Below, one piece after another: positions 35,401 to 48,000 of a DNA stretch of 64,000 bases (the first letter of the stretch is position 1; every line of letters begins with the position of its first letter). This DNA comes from Fragum whitleyi (taxonomy: Eukaryota; Mollusca; Bivalvia; Cardiida; Cardiidae). The notes below the pieces were generated by a model. That model was not told where the DNA came from. It did not search any database and worked only from the letters and a program-made list of their open reading frames with translations. The stretch covers positions 27,265,653 through 27,329,652 of the forward strand of contig OX411556.1 in NCBI GenBank assembly GCA_948146395.1, in the 5' to 3' direction. A program made the position numbers and the translations under genes.

Positions 35401-38400
35401 AGAAAATGTATCCATATTCAGTAAAAAGATTTAACTTCATACATAGTCAGACAATTTATCTAATAGACCGATTTTGTTTTATAAATTGAAATTTCACTTA
35501 ATGTTATCAAATCAGATTGGCTATTTGAATTTTCCTCACCAAGATACAGAAAAATATCGCAATTGTCAGTGGTAACGGAAATTCTATATAGAAGTAACGG
35601 ATATTTTTCTGTTTTCTTCAATCGTTTTCTAACATAATTAATTCGTTTTGATTTAAATAAACAAATTAAAAATATTCATCAATAACATTCACAGATATAA
35701 AATAACGTTTGATAAAAGCTTTTACATAGAAAGGCGGATTAAAAAGTGTTTTTTATCATCAAATATGAAAGTAAAGTTTCCGTTACTGATGCTAAATTTC
35801 CGTTACTAAGTCTGGTTTCTATTACAATTCCATAGTATTTGAGAAAGGAATATGTACTTCTGACTTGGATGTGTTATTTCTTTGGTATATACACTGTTTA
35901 AGAAAAAAAAAATACCAATAATATTACAATACCGACTATGTTTTTCAATCACATACAGACAATGCTATATTGATAGTGAAATTTAGGAATTTCGTAAGGA
36001 GATTTAGAAATTTTAATTCAAAGAAGTTTGCTGTTGGTTTACTGTTCAATAAAAAGTTACTTAAGATTCATCACTCTCGTTTATTTTTTAATTAAATCTT
36101 TCTTAATCCCATCTTTATTTTTCCATTGTGCATTAAATATCCGTTACCAAACTAGTGTTTCTGCTTAACAATGGCTTAGAACGAGTTCGAATTATTTATC
36201 TGCGTCTTTTTTACGTTAAAATTTTCCCAAATCAAAATATAATGCATTTAGAAAAATAAATTTGCATTTCCAAAAGCTGTAAAGGTATAACAAAAACTGA
36301 AAAGGTTGGCTTTTTAACTAAACATATTCTCAATATTCATCCCAGAAAATGTTCCAATCAAACAATGCCGGGGATGAGAACACTTTAAGTGCAATCAGCA
36401 AAAGTTATACTGCAGTAGCTAAAAATATCTTTCAATATCAGAATTGAAGTAACGTCTTATCACGTTGAAGTAATTATATTTTGTAACATTGCTCTATTTC
36501 TAGTCAGTGTTATAGTATCGGATATTTAAAGTACAAGAAAAAGAGTGAATACCGCTGTTTACTTCGACAGTCAATACAGAAAGACCAATTTACTTATGCA
36601 TCAGAAAATTTAGGTTTCATTTCTAGACATACATGGAATTATGGGGGAAGTACTTAAAATTTAATTTGACCATGTTGATTTTTCAACTATTGTTTCCTTG
36701 AAATGGACCTTACAATTGAGAATCAGTGTTTAATAATTGCTCAGAAGAAATTAGCATAATAGTCTTAACTGCGAGTATTGCTATAGATTTCATCTCTTTC
36801 AAGTCTTAACTTGGAATATTGCTATAGAATTCATCTCTATCAAGTCTTATCCCGCTTTTTACACCGACGTTAAAACTCAACAACAATGACGGGAATAAGT
36901 AGCGTCATACTTCCCCAAAGTGTAGAATGACCTCATTTGCAGAGGGTAAAAAGAAAATGTCATTCAGACGAGATTCTAAGCAAAATTGTGCTACTTTTTC
37001 AATGTTAGACTGATCCTTATCCTAATTTTACGTTTACTTCAATTTAAATTTTGATTAAGATCGACAGACTGAACAAAATCAAAGAAAAAAAAGTTAAGAA
37101 ATTTAAATAGATAATAAAACAAAACAGCGAAATATTGCAAGATTACTATTATTCTCTATGTAGGCAGCCAATGGGAAAACATAAAAATCTTTGACGGTAT
37201 ATGTTCTTCTCTCTGTTTTTGGTTATTTAAATATTTTAAACGCGTTAGTTAGAAGCAGAAAAAGCGCCAAAGCGCCCGAACTTTGCGTTACTTTTACCGT
37301 ATAACTAAAGTTTGACTCCCTGACCCCCATCATTGACCTCACTTGACCCACTTTTGAAGTTGGTCGAGCTTAGATGGAGACTAACAATCTGACCAATTTT
37401 AAAGACCTTTGGGCCCAAATTTTTCCCTCACTTGACCCTTCTTGACCCAATTTAGAATATGACCAAGATTTGATGAAGACAAACATTCTGACCAAGCTTC
37501 AAGATACTTGGGCCCAAAATGTGGCGGACGACCAGATGACGGACGCAGCTCGATCACAATAGCTCGCCATGAGCACTTCGTGCTTATATGAGCTAAAAAG
37601 AGGAACTTGTCATCTAAATATTTTGGTATTTCAATACAGATTCACCCTAATCCACCTATGTCAAAATTATCTATGATGTATAAGGTAAAAAATGTGTAAA
37701 AATCAAGAACTTTACCATGTAGTTTTACATTTGTAAGAAAATTGTCTTAAATTTCTTCCAAACTTAAATGTTTTCACTTTTAAACCCCGCATTAGGAAAA
37801 AAATCATAAAACATAGACACTATCAGTAGTATTTTTTTTAAATTTAAAATGAAATATAATTAGATATTTGAAAAAATATTTAAAAAAAAATGAGAAAAAT
37901 GCCAAGATAACAGGATGGGAAAGGATCGTACATCCTCTACTACACCAACTTGTAAATAATTTTATAGCAAAGTCGTGCATAAGATTTCCCCACAGAAATT
38001 AAGTAGAAAGCAAAATGTGCTGCTTAAGGCTAAGATCACACTTCATCTCTATCCAGGCTGATCTTGGTCTATTCTGTCCAAATAAAACTGTTAAACTTTT
38101 TTGTGTTGTTCTAAATATAAAATCTAATTACAATTTCAGAATGCGAAAAATCAAAGTGATTGCATGTTACAATTTTTGGTGAACGAACGTCGTTCACCAG
38201 TGTTATATACCATGTCAGGAAAATCCTGTTGGATGTTAATACATTTGAAATAAAGTAGCGCCTCTTAAAATTCAATTTAGAATCTTTCAACATTTTTCTC
38301 CGCAAAATCACTTTTTATTTCTTTAATGGCGTGTTTCTAGTTTTCTTTATCAAGTGAAGATAATGAAAATTCGCCTTGAAAAACACAATATGATCTTGCA

Positions 38401-39052
38401 ATGTTTATCAAGGGAATTTTTGATCGGCGTAAGCTTGTCGAGAGTTTAAAGCAAAAACAAAGTTTGTGTCTAAACACCGAAGAGACAGATACTATGTTTT
38501 TGACCCAAGCCTTCGCTGGTGCAACTTGTAGTAATTAGCCGGAAATACGTGTTTATCTAGGTCGTGTCCTCTTGAACTTACATTCGGCAATACTCGGGCG
38601 ATCTCCGACGGCTCCGAGTTAAATGTAGGTTACAGGAATCGGCCGAGTTGAGACGAATGACACATCAAGACACCTTGTGTCATTAGAACGCGGTTTTACA
38701 TAACTTTTCAACTAGCGACAGTCAGTCTCGAGACGGGTTTAAAGAATGATTCGACATGTGTTTTACATGTACAACCTTTCTTGTATCTTTTATTTGAATA
38801 GGGGTGAACGTCGCTCTTAAGATTTTTCTGTAAAATGGCGTTGGCTGAAGTAGGGCTTATTCCCAGCGAAAACGTTTCGTATTCGTCTATCTCAGAAGCG
38901 AATATTGCGAATACCAATTGCGACAGGCACGGGAGATATTTCATTGGGGCCATTCTACTTTGCATTTTTATGCCCCCGTATCGAGAGATCGGGGGCATAT
39001 TGTTTTACTCATGTCCGTCTGTCTGTCTGTCTATCCGTCTGTCCGTCCGTCT

Positions 39053-39083
<31 letters not shown>

Positions 39084-42000
39084 CGTCTGTCCGAAAACTT
39101 AACCCGAAAACTTAACCTTTGCCTTTTCTCCAAAGTATTTGACATACAAAGCTGTACACCAAAGTCAAGGTCATATGACAAGGTCAAGGTCATGTGACAA
39201 GGTCAAGGTCATCTGTCAAGGTCAAACTTTAAAAAAATGCTGTTCCGGGGGCATTCGTGTTTCATTTCAATCTGTAAAAACCATATCAATTCAAAATTCT
39301 ATTTGAAAATTAAATAAATGATAGCTAAATATTCAACCCTAGATACCACTCCAATTGACGAGTATATATTGCCGTGGTCAAGGGGGGGACCAAATCCGTC
39401 ATGCATTTGTTTACAATTCGACAGGCCGGTTTAGTTGTTAAATTATTCGGAAAAGTCATTGCGTTTTTTACAGAAATCATAAAAATCTTAATCGATGAAT
39501 AAAAACTGGTTCCATCCTTTCCAAAATACGTTTAGAATTGACTACTACAGTTTGAGAAAAAACTAGCTCCGAGAAGAAAAGGTTAATATCAGCTGCAATA
39601 CTGTAATAAGATATCTATAGTGAGTGATTTTACAAGCATCCAAACTCTTGAATGTAAACAATAGGTTCTCGTGCAAAAAATAAACCGACAATTGTAAGGA
39701 TTCTCAATTCTTATTGGGAGGAAAGTCGGGAGGAAAAAAATAGGGTATTATACTTAAACTATTTGTTCATGCAATTATTACCTCCCTTTAAAAAATAAAC
39801 TACTTAAATAAGATTCTTATTCGCTTTTGAAGTGGAAATTACGTTACAAAAATAATATTTATAAAGACTGTAAGTATGCAATTTACTATGAAGCAATTAT
39901 TTAAATAAAAAGTTATACTTTAATTTCTAAACCTTAAACAGAAATTATCTATGAATTATACTAATAAGGCACTAGACCTCCTTTAACCTATACTCGAAAC
40001 CCAACCCAGGCAGGAATTTTCAACTAGAAGTGAACTGGTAAGAAACCCAGAGGTAGCTTCGCGAGTATCGGTGCTTCACACTGGGCACAATAAAGAACCA
40101 AGGAGGTCTTTTCGTAGAAGAGCTAGGGGCGTATGAACCCGGATCTCCTCGTATCCGCTTCTTTCTCTCTCATGGTCCTTACCATATATGCCTAGAGCAC
40201 GGAGGGACCTAAATCCTACAAACACACACTTTAACCTATACGACCAGCACGATAAGCTCAGTTGGTAGAACACCGGACTTCAAAACCATTGAAGTTCGAC
40301 CGCGTGGGTTCGGTTCCCGGGCTGGTACACTAACAAAAACTACTTGCCTTCGGATGAGACGTTAAACCGAGGCCCCGTGAGACGGTGCTTTACATCGAGC
40401 ACGTTAATGAACCATGGCGGATCTCAGCAGTAGATTCGTCATGTATCCTTGCACTATCCCCCGTAACAACTAACCGTCTTCTGGGGGCGTCGCTCATATG
40501 GGCATATGCTACGGTAGAGACGATAAATAAACGGAAATACACACTTTAACCTATACCTAAATATTTCTCATCCTGCAGTGTAATAAAATTGAATAACGAC
40601 ATAAGTGTCAACCACGGAAGTGGTTTTGGCTTCAGATATGATCAAAATGAATCTCTCAGGTTATGGTTCTAAATACTATTAATAAGTTAACGAATCATAA
40701 CTTTAAACAATGAGTACAGTTCAGGACTGACTGATATTCGTAGGTGTTTCTTTGGTTGGTACTCAAAGACCTTTTCATCCTCTGAGAAGAAACAAAGATA
40801 GATAAAAATAGTTAAAACAAATACAACAAATTTACTTGAAATAAGCTTAAACATGATAACAATTACTTTTGTAAAACAAACACCATTGGGTATAGGTTGA
40901 AGACAGTTTTAGATAGGATTAAATCGTTCTCTCCATTTATGTTTAATTAATAAATGTACCTATTTCAAGTGTGTAAAAGAAATTTTCACAGAGTAACAAC
41001 TCATATTCTAACAAATATTTTTCTAACAGGATTTTCCCCATCTTTTCCTTTCTTTGAATATGCATTGAAATTTCCGAACAACGGAAATTTTGTCAAGACA
41101 ATTCCCCCCCTTTTTTTAATTATTTTTACATTCATAGTTTCTCTTTTCTAATTAAATTCAATATATCATTCTAGAATGCCATCAGGTTCGTTCACCATCA
41201 GTACTTTCAGTGCTTTGATTATATTTTCCACTGTCTTATTTTACCTTTAGTAACGTGACAGCCGCCGTCATAGCGCAGTTGATAGCGCGTCGGACTGTCA
41301 ATCTAGAGTTCGCGGGTTCGATCCCCGACGGCGGCACTCATTCTTTCCGACTATTTGTCTCTCACCAATGGGTTGATAATCGTGTACCTATGTGAGATAG
41401 CGGCTGGAGGCTAGGAAAGAATGTGGTGGTTGTACTGGTACTAGAAATACCAGAAATCAATTGTTAGATGCTCCGGCCGCCGCGATATAACTGAAATAAT
41501 GTTGAAAGCTGCGTTAAACTCCATTCAATAACAATAATTAACGTGACAAAGTTTTGATTATTGAAGGACAAATGCCGTTTACAAAACGATATGATTGAGG
41601 GTTGAAACATCTGGGCTCTCCTCATATCTAACGGATCCAGTTAAATGATAAATGCATTTGAAAAAAAGCCGGACCCTTGTGACAGAATCCATACTTTAAT
41701 TGCACCTTTAAAGCAATGATGAAAAAAGAATTTGTTGACTCGTTTCACAAAGTCTGGTGCGTTTTGCGCTGTTTGATAGGCGTTCATGAATATTTCGCAT
41801 CACGAGCACCTGTTATATACGACTCTCATTTATCGGCAGTCAGTAAAAAATATTTGATGTCGTGATGTGTCTGTAATATGTTGTTATTTCGAACCTTTGA
41901 CGTCTGGTAAATAGTTAAAGATTAAATTTACAAAAAATAACCACTTAAATATTTTGATCTTAAAGAAAACAGAACTTCGATTTTTAAGATTGATTCATCT

Positions 42001-45000
42001 GTGAAAGTCACCGGTTTCTATATTCAAAGTAACAAAATAATCACGAAAGATTGATAAGAAATTTTATGTTTTCTATGCAAAATGGATTTCTTTTCAAGAT
42101 TCCGATGCTAATCAACCACAAACAATTCGATCGGAAAAAATACAAAAATAATACTCTTTCATGTAACCGATTCGTGTAACAAATACTAAATCAGCGGTTC
42201 TCAATGTCCGTTGCAAACGATTGCTAATGATACATTATAAAGAAATGGTGTAAAAAGCAGTTTTTCTTAACGTCACCTACTCATTTTTGAATTTCTTTCT
42301 AGAATAAAATGACATTAATCATCAAATTAAAAAGGTCTGTAAGGGAACTAACAGCGCTGGAATATTATACAATAAAGTCATTTCCTTCCATTAAAATCCA
42401 TTCCATCCTTACGCATGCGCAGTTGTTACCATACAGACACGTGCATGGTAAAAATTAGATTTTTTCTGTCCCAGTATAGGAGGGTAGCGTAGATGGGACA
42501 GGTTTCCCAGTCTACCATTTAGATCGCGTAATGATTTCTATGGTCACGTGGCCGGTAATGTGACCTTCCGAAGATACCCTAGAAAACACGAATAAAAACG
42601 AGTTTTCTCATTTCGTAATCAAAAATCAAACGGTACCAGTCAACTCGGCCCATCGAATAACTCGGCCGAATCAACTCGGCCTCAACATATAGTTTATAGT
42701 AATATAGATTATTTTCCCAAAGTATGTACAATTTTTGGACGAACGATGTTTCCTCATAAATGAGTGGAGATTGAATACTATTGTATTTGTGATAAAAGTA
42801 CTGAATACATAATCGAAAATGGGGTCGAGTTATACGTTGGGCCGAGTTGCCGAAGGGCCTAGTCTCAATTTTGGACGTTGCATATTTCATTGTAACCGAC
42901 CAGTCCAAAAATAGCATCGCATTCCGAGGACAGAAATCTGTACTACCGAAGGGCCGAGATGAAAATGGGCGGAGTCGACCAGTCATCAAATAATATATCG
43001 GTTTAATCGGTTAGGGTTTAGACGTAAGATTTATGGGCAAACCGGAAGAAGGGACTATCAAGTGATCTGGACACAATCAAACATTTAATACTGTGTATTC
43101 ATGAAAATCGTTGTTTTGCGAGATAAGATGACAATTATTGTAGGTTTTATAGGACTGCTTTGAAATTTTATCTTGTAAACAATCGTTGTGTAGAATACAG
43201 TTGCAATTCTAAGGTAAAAGTTATTGTCCCTCATGACGAAATATCTAAATTTAGAATGAGTATACTACAATGAGTGTCGCCCATGGGGCGACACAATTAT
43301 CACTCGGTCAAAACCCACGCGTAAATTCAAGCCACGTGTAAATTCAGATGGACATCGTCTGCTCGCAATGTGTCAATTAACTTGTTTGTCATTAGTCAAT
43401 AGTCGTCTGCTCTCAAACAGGGAGCGTGGGAAGTTTACTTTTTTTTCGCATGTGTTAACAAATAGAAATAATTTTGTAATTTTGAAATATTTGATTTCAA
43501 TGAGCACTCTGATCACGCTCCAATCCTATTTTCATTAAATTCAAATTTGAGTATGAAGAAAAATTATTCAACAACAAATAAACCGACAAAAACATACGAT
43601 AAACTGAAATAGGATAGAAGCAAGAGCGATCTATTTTTAGAACAACTCATGAATAATCATGTTACAGGTCATGCCGTCGCGAAGAGTTGATTTTGACTCG
43701 CCTCCGCATTGGCCATAGTTATCTTACGCACTCCTATCTTTTAAAAGGAGAAGAAATGCCGATGTGCGTTCCCTGCAACGCTCCTCTTACTATCAAACAT
43801 ATTTTTATAGATTGTATTGATTTTTCTTTTATCAGAGACAGATATTTTAAAGTTGATAGTATGAGGCAGCTGTTTGACTTTGTCAAACTTGAACTTATTT
43901 TTGACTTTCTCAAGGCGATTCATTTATATAGTAAAATTTGATTTTTAGGTTCTATTTACCTCGTTTCTTTCATCTGAATTTTTAAAGTAGCTATATAAAA
44001 TTTTACCGTTTTCAATAACTCTTTTGGTTATTATTACTTTTACACGCGAAGATTTCTTTAGATTTTTATTTGTTTACATTGATTTTTAATACTATTGCCT
44101 ACTTTAATTTTGATACACACATGAATGCCCACTTTTGTGAATTTTCCGGTCGGGTGGACTCGCACATGGACCGTTCTCCTGATCTGTAGGGAGTCCATGT
44201 GCTTTCGTGCTCACGTCGGATTATTCCAGTTTAATACCGAAGTGTTTGCGCCCAACATGACCTTAGCTGTCGACGGGCCATAAAACGACATTCATTCACT
44301 CATTCATGAATAATCATAGAGTGCTGCTAGATTTAATCGATTGGTCAGAAACCAAAGATATAAATAGCATAGTTAGCGATTTCACGTGTTTCTTGAGGGA
44401 AAATGCATTTACAGTATTTGGGAAAACCCAATGCTTGAAATACAAACATGTTGGTAATCAAAATTGTAAATAGTTTAATGAAAAATGTTTGTTGCTAAAC
44501 AGGCTTTTAAACTCTATAGAGAGAGGAATAATATTAACAGACAAGCTTTTAGCTTGGCGCGTGCTCATTATAACAATGTAAAAATCTGCTAAGAAATAAT
44601 TTAGACTAGCAGAGGGCTATCGAATCAGCAAACTTTCAAAATCGGACCCACGAGGTTGGATGAGCTGGCGATGTCCTCGAAAAGATGGATTGTTAAGACA
44701 AAAAAAACTCACAATATTTTACCAACTCTTATTGTCCAAATTTGAGCCCTTTTGATTGGCGAACTATTGCACTATCCCAGCCTCTCAATGATGTACGATT
44801 TACAGTGCTGACAGCACTTTGATTTTTTTTACATAGTTACGCTGCTTTTAACAATATTTCAAACATATCGTGGCGGCCGCAGCACATAATGTATTCCTGG
44901 TATTCTCACAAGAGTAATAACATTATATCAATTCTTAGCCTTAGCTACTATCCCTCATAGGTCTAGGAAACATCAACCTATTGCTGGTAGACAAATAGTC

Positions 45001-48000
45001 GGGGGTCGAACTTCGGACCATTAGATCGGCGGTCCGACGCCCTATCATCTGTGCTTTAATAGTGGTCTCTTCGATAAGTAACAAACTCCCCATCTCATTA
45101 AGCAAAAAAGACCATCTTGGAACTCCGTATAACATATATTTAAAAAAAGTTCCAGTTGACGAGGGATAAAGGCTCATTATGCTAGTTACATCGTGAAGTT
45201 CCTAGCCGATTATCGCAAGCGCCCAAAGCAAGCACACCGTTCAGGATAGAAAAACAGTTAAGCGCTCCAACTTACATTCTCCTGAACGCAAAGCAGGTTT
45301 CACACTCTACACTCAATGTCAATAAGAAGGACAATTGCAATTCAGCAACTATCAAAAAATCAACCACGTCATTTCAAGTGAAATAAACTTTTTTTTAATA
45401 ACTTTAACATGTAATACAACTGAAATAAACAACGGGGCCCTTTTGCCACTTCAAAAAAAATTTCAAATGATGGATTTAATAAAGCAACTGTGTTCGTCAT
45501 GTCAGGTACGTTAGATGTACTAAATGTCTGAATTAGATAAGACAGCATGCGAGTAATGATGTATTTACACCTTTCTACTTACTCCGGCACATTTCATTTA
45601 AAAGAAAAACAACCAAAAAAGAACCCTTTTCTATCATTGTTAATATCTATCGACGACAAATATATGTGACGATCTGTTTTTTCAGAAATCTTCAATATTG
45701 CTTTATTGTCAAAATACTTTAATCATATTGCCATCAATCATATTATAAAATGGATACTGAATTATAAGTACTAAAATATTGTTTATCCGGTGGAATTTAA
45801 GTTACTTTGATATAGCGGATATGCTTTTTACGATTTCGTGTTTTAAAAAGAGCTGAATGATTTAACGTACCTGACAAAAAACGCTAAACTATTGAACATT
45901 ACATGTCATTGCTATTCTTAAAACGAAATTAAAGTTAATAATTATTCTCTTGATATATAATCCTTCTTAACAAATGAAAAGTCGTAACTACAGCTTTTAA
46001 AAAGCTGCAATTTCGACAATTTGGTCGCTCATTGATGATTAAAAAGCACTAACTGACTTTCCTTTGAGAAATCACTCATATGTAATGAAAAAAGTCCCGC
46101 CAATCTTAGAGTTTTGATATAGCTGTATACAAATCTGTTTTTTTTTAAGAATTTCACGCTCAGAAGTCTCAAAATCTTTAAGATTCCACATGAAAACGCC
46201 AAGCAAGTCTATTCACTCTCGAGAACAGAAAGCAAGGAATTCTATATAATTGTCCACATTGTTAATCACAAAATCAAAAATTTTGTTTTCGATTCATACC
46301 TACATAAATAACGCCGTGTTGACTAAGGTCCGTGTGTGCCTTGAACAACCAACAATAAAATGCATCTCTCTTACCCTTTTATAGAAATTAAAGATAAAGG
46401 GTATTTAATGTCCAAATGCGCAAAGGTCTTTAGTACTTTTAAACTAAAAAGGCACTTAAATTGCCACATTTTACACCGAGATTTCAAATTGAGCGTTTGT
46501 CTTTTTTACTTAGTTGTCGCCAGATCGAGATTATTTGCCGATACTATTAACGCAATAGGCAATTAAAAAAGTAATTGCAGTATTTTGTAAAACCTATTTG
46601 TATTTGAAGGTAGTAAAACCATATTTAGAATTTGATTCTCCTTGAAATCGGTACGACGTCGAGTATTTTACAGATTACTTCCTAACCATCAGAAATACCA
46701 GTAGTTATTTCGTCATTATACGGTTCATTATTTTCGTCATAATACTGTTCATTAATTTCGTCATTATACTGTTCATTAAAAGAGTGTCAGAACCATGTAG
46801 TAGAATACCGATTTAAGCAATATGAATTTGAAGTCAAAAGTGCTAAAACGTTCGCTGAAATCCAATCATAGCACCGTCTTCCGAAAAATCCCGACATCAG
46901 GGTTTGCTTTACTCAAACTTTCGATTGGTGCTTTGTACTTTCTTGTTCTCTCTCTTTCTCGTAGTAGAAAAGAATTGTCCTTCAATATCTTCCGCTCTCG
47001 GTAAGCTTTCTAGTATTCGGGGTAAGTTTTACGCATGATTAAGGCCATGAAAAGATATGTCAGGGACGTTAGATACTTTGTCAGGGACGTTAAACCAATT
47101 TTGAACGCAAATTCTCAGTTTCTTTCCTAATTAAATATGCCGCAAATATGTCTAACCTGTTCACAAAACGTCTCTCATTTGATTTCAATCTTTAAATGAA
47201 ATAAAAGGGCAAATACCTGTAAAACTCTTTCTTTTTTTGTCAACTCTATAAATCTGCTTAACTTTGCATTTTTACATGAAACACTACTTCAAAATAAACG
47301 GATTTATTGATTTTATCAAATGCCTATGCTTCGCACGTAATACATGATGTAACGTGACTAAGTTATACGCGCTTACTACAACTAGGGAAAGGAAAGTTCG
47401 TTTCGGTTAACGTTACTGACATTTAACGTACCTGACGTTTCTTAACTTGCCCTTATTTAATTTTCAAATATGCGGAACAATCCTGCTAAATGTATATCCC
47501 TGTAATACTAGACTTTGGTACTTTCACTTTTTCCAATGTCTTATATACGTTAGTAGCATATTATTTAAACATTGGTAAGTGAAAGATTTAACGTCCCTGA
47601 CATTTTTAAACGTAATACTCCAATAAAAAAGACCTTTCGGTTTATTTTTCGTTTACCGCTTATCACAATTAGTCAAAGTTGCCTACTCTTTGATAAGACC
47701 TTGTCAGGGAGTGATTATGTCAATAAATATTGTTTTTTCTTCTTTATTTTGACTGTGAACTTTTCTCACAAAAAACAGTTAACGTACCTGACTGGTTTCA
47801 TGCGACAACGATTTTCATGTAAAATTTCTTTCTTGCCTTAACGCAGTGAAACAAAATGTATTTTCCCTATTTAAAATACTATCACACGAATGAAATACGG
47901 ATAAATATATGAATTCTTTACTGCTAGCTTTGCAAATATGTGCGTTAACAAATAGCAACCCTCTTTTGCGACAACCGTTTTTGGGGTAAATTTGGTCCAT

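Larger units (their letters stand above)
32600..38165. other. Giant intron of gene B, first part
   Basis: No coding exon supported. Holds the 34330-36150 island of recurrent TTTCCGTTAC motifs and a dispersed repeat at 37300-37610 (two CACTTGACCC units, ending GAGCACTTCGTGCTTATATG). The remainder is AT-rich unique-looking sequence. Confidence 0.6.
38173..41228 (-). mobile_element. Helitron-like nonautonomous element, long inverted copy
   Basis: Reverse complement of 11086-13615 with two extra insertions (about 38970-39264 and 39994-40228), which account for the length difference of about 0.5 kb. Hairpin end GGTGAACGAACGTCGTTCACC (21 nt; stem GGTGAACG) at 38179-38199 and opposite end ACTTTCAGTGCTTTGATTAT near 41205. 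Confidence 0.68.

Noticed and set aside
38905..39193. Frames rich in SVCLSVCP or RRTDRRTD
   Set aside because: Translations of the GTCT/GTCC simple tract.
42579..42989. 136-codon minus-strand frame
   Set aside because: Built across the ACTCGGCC motif cluster; no recognisable domain, no splice context, and composition like the surrounding intron.
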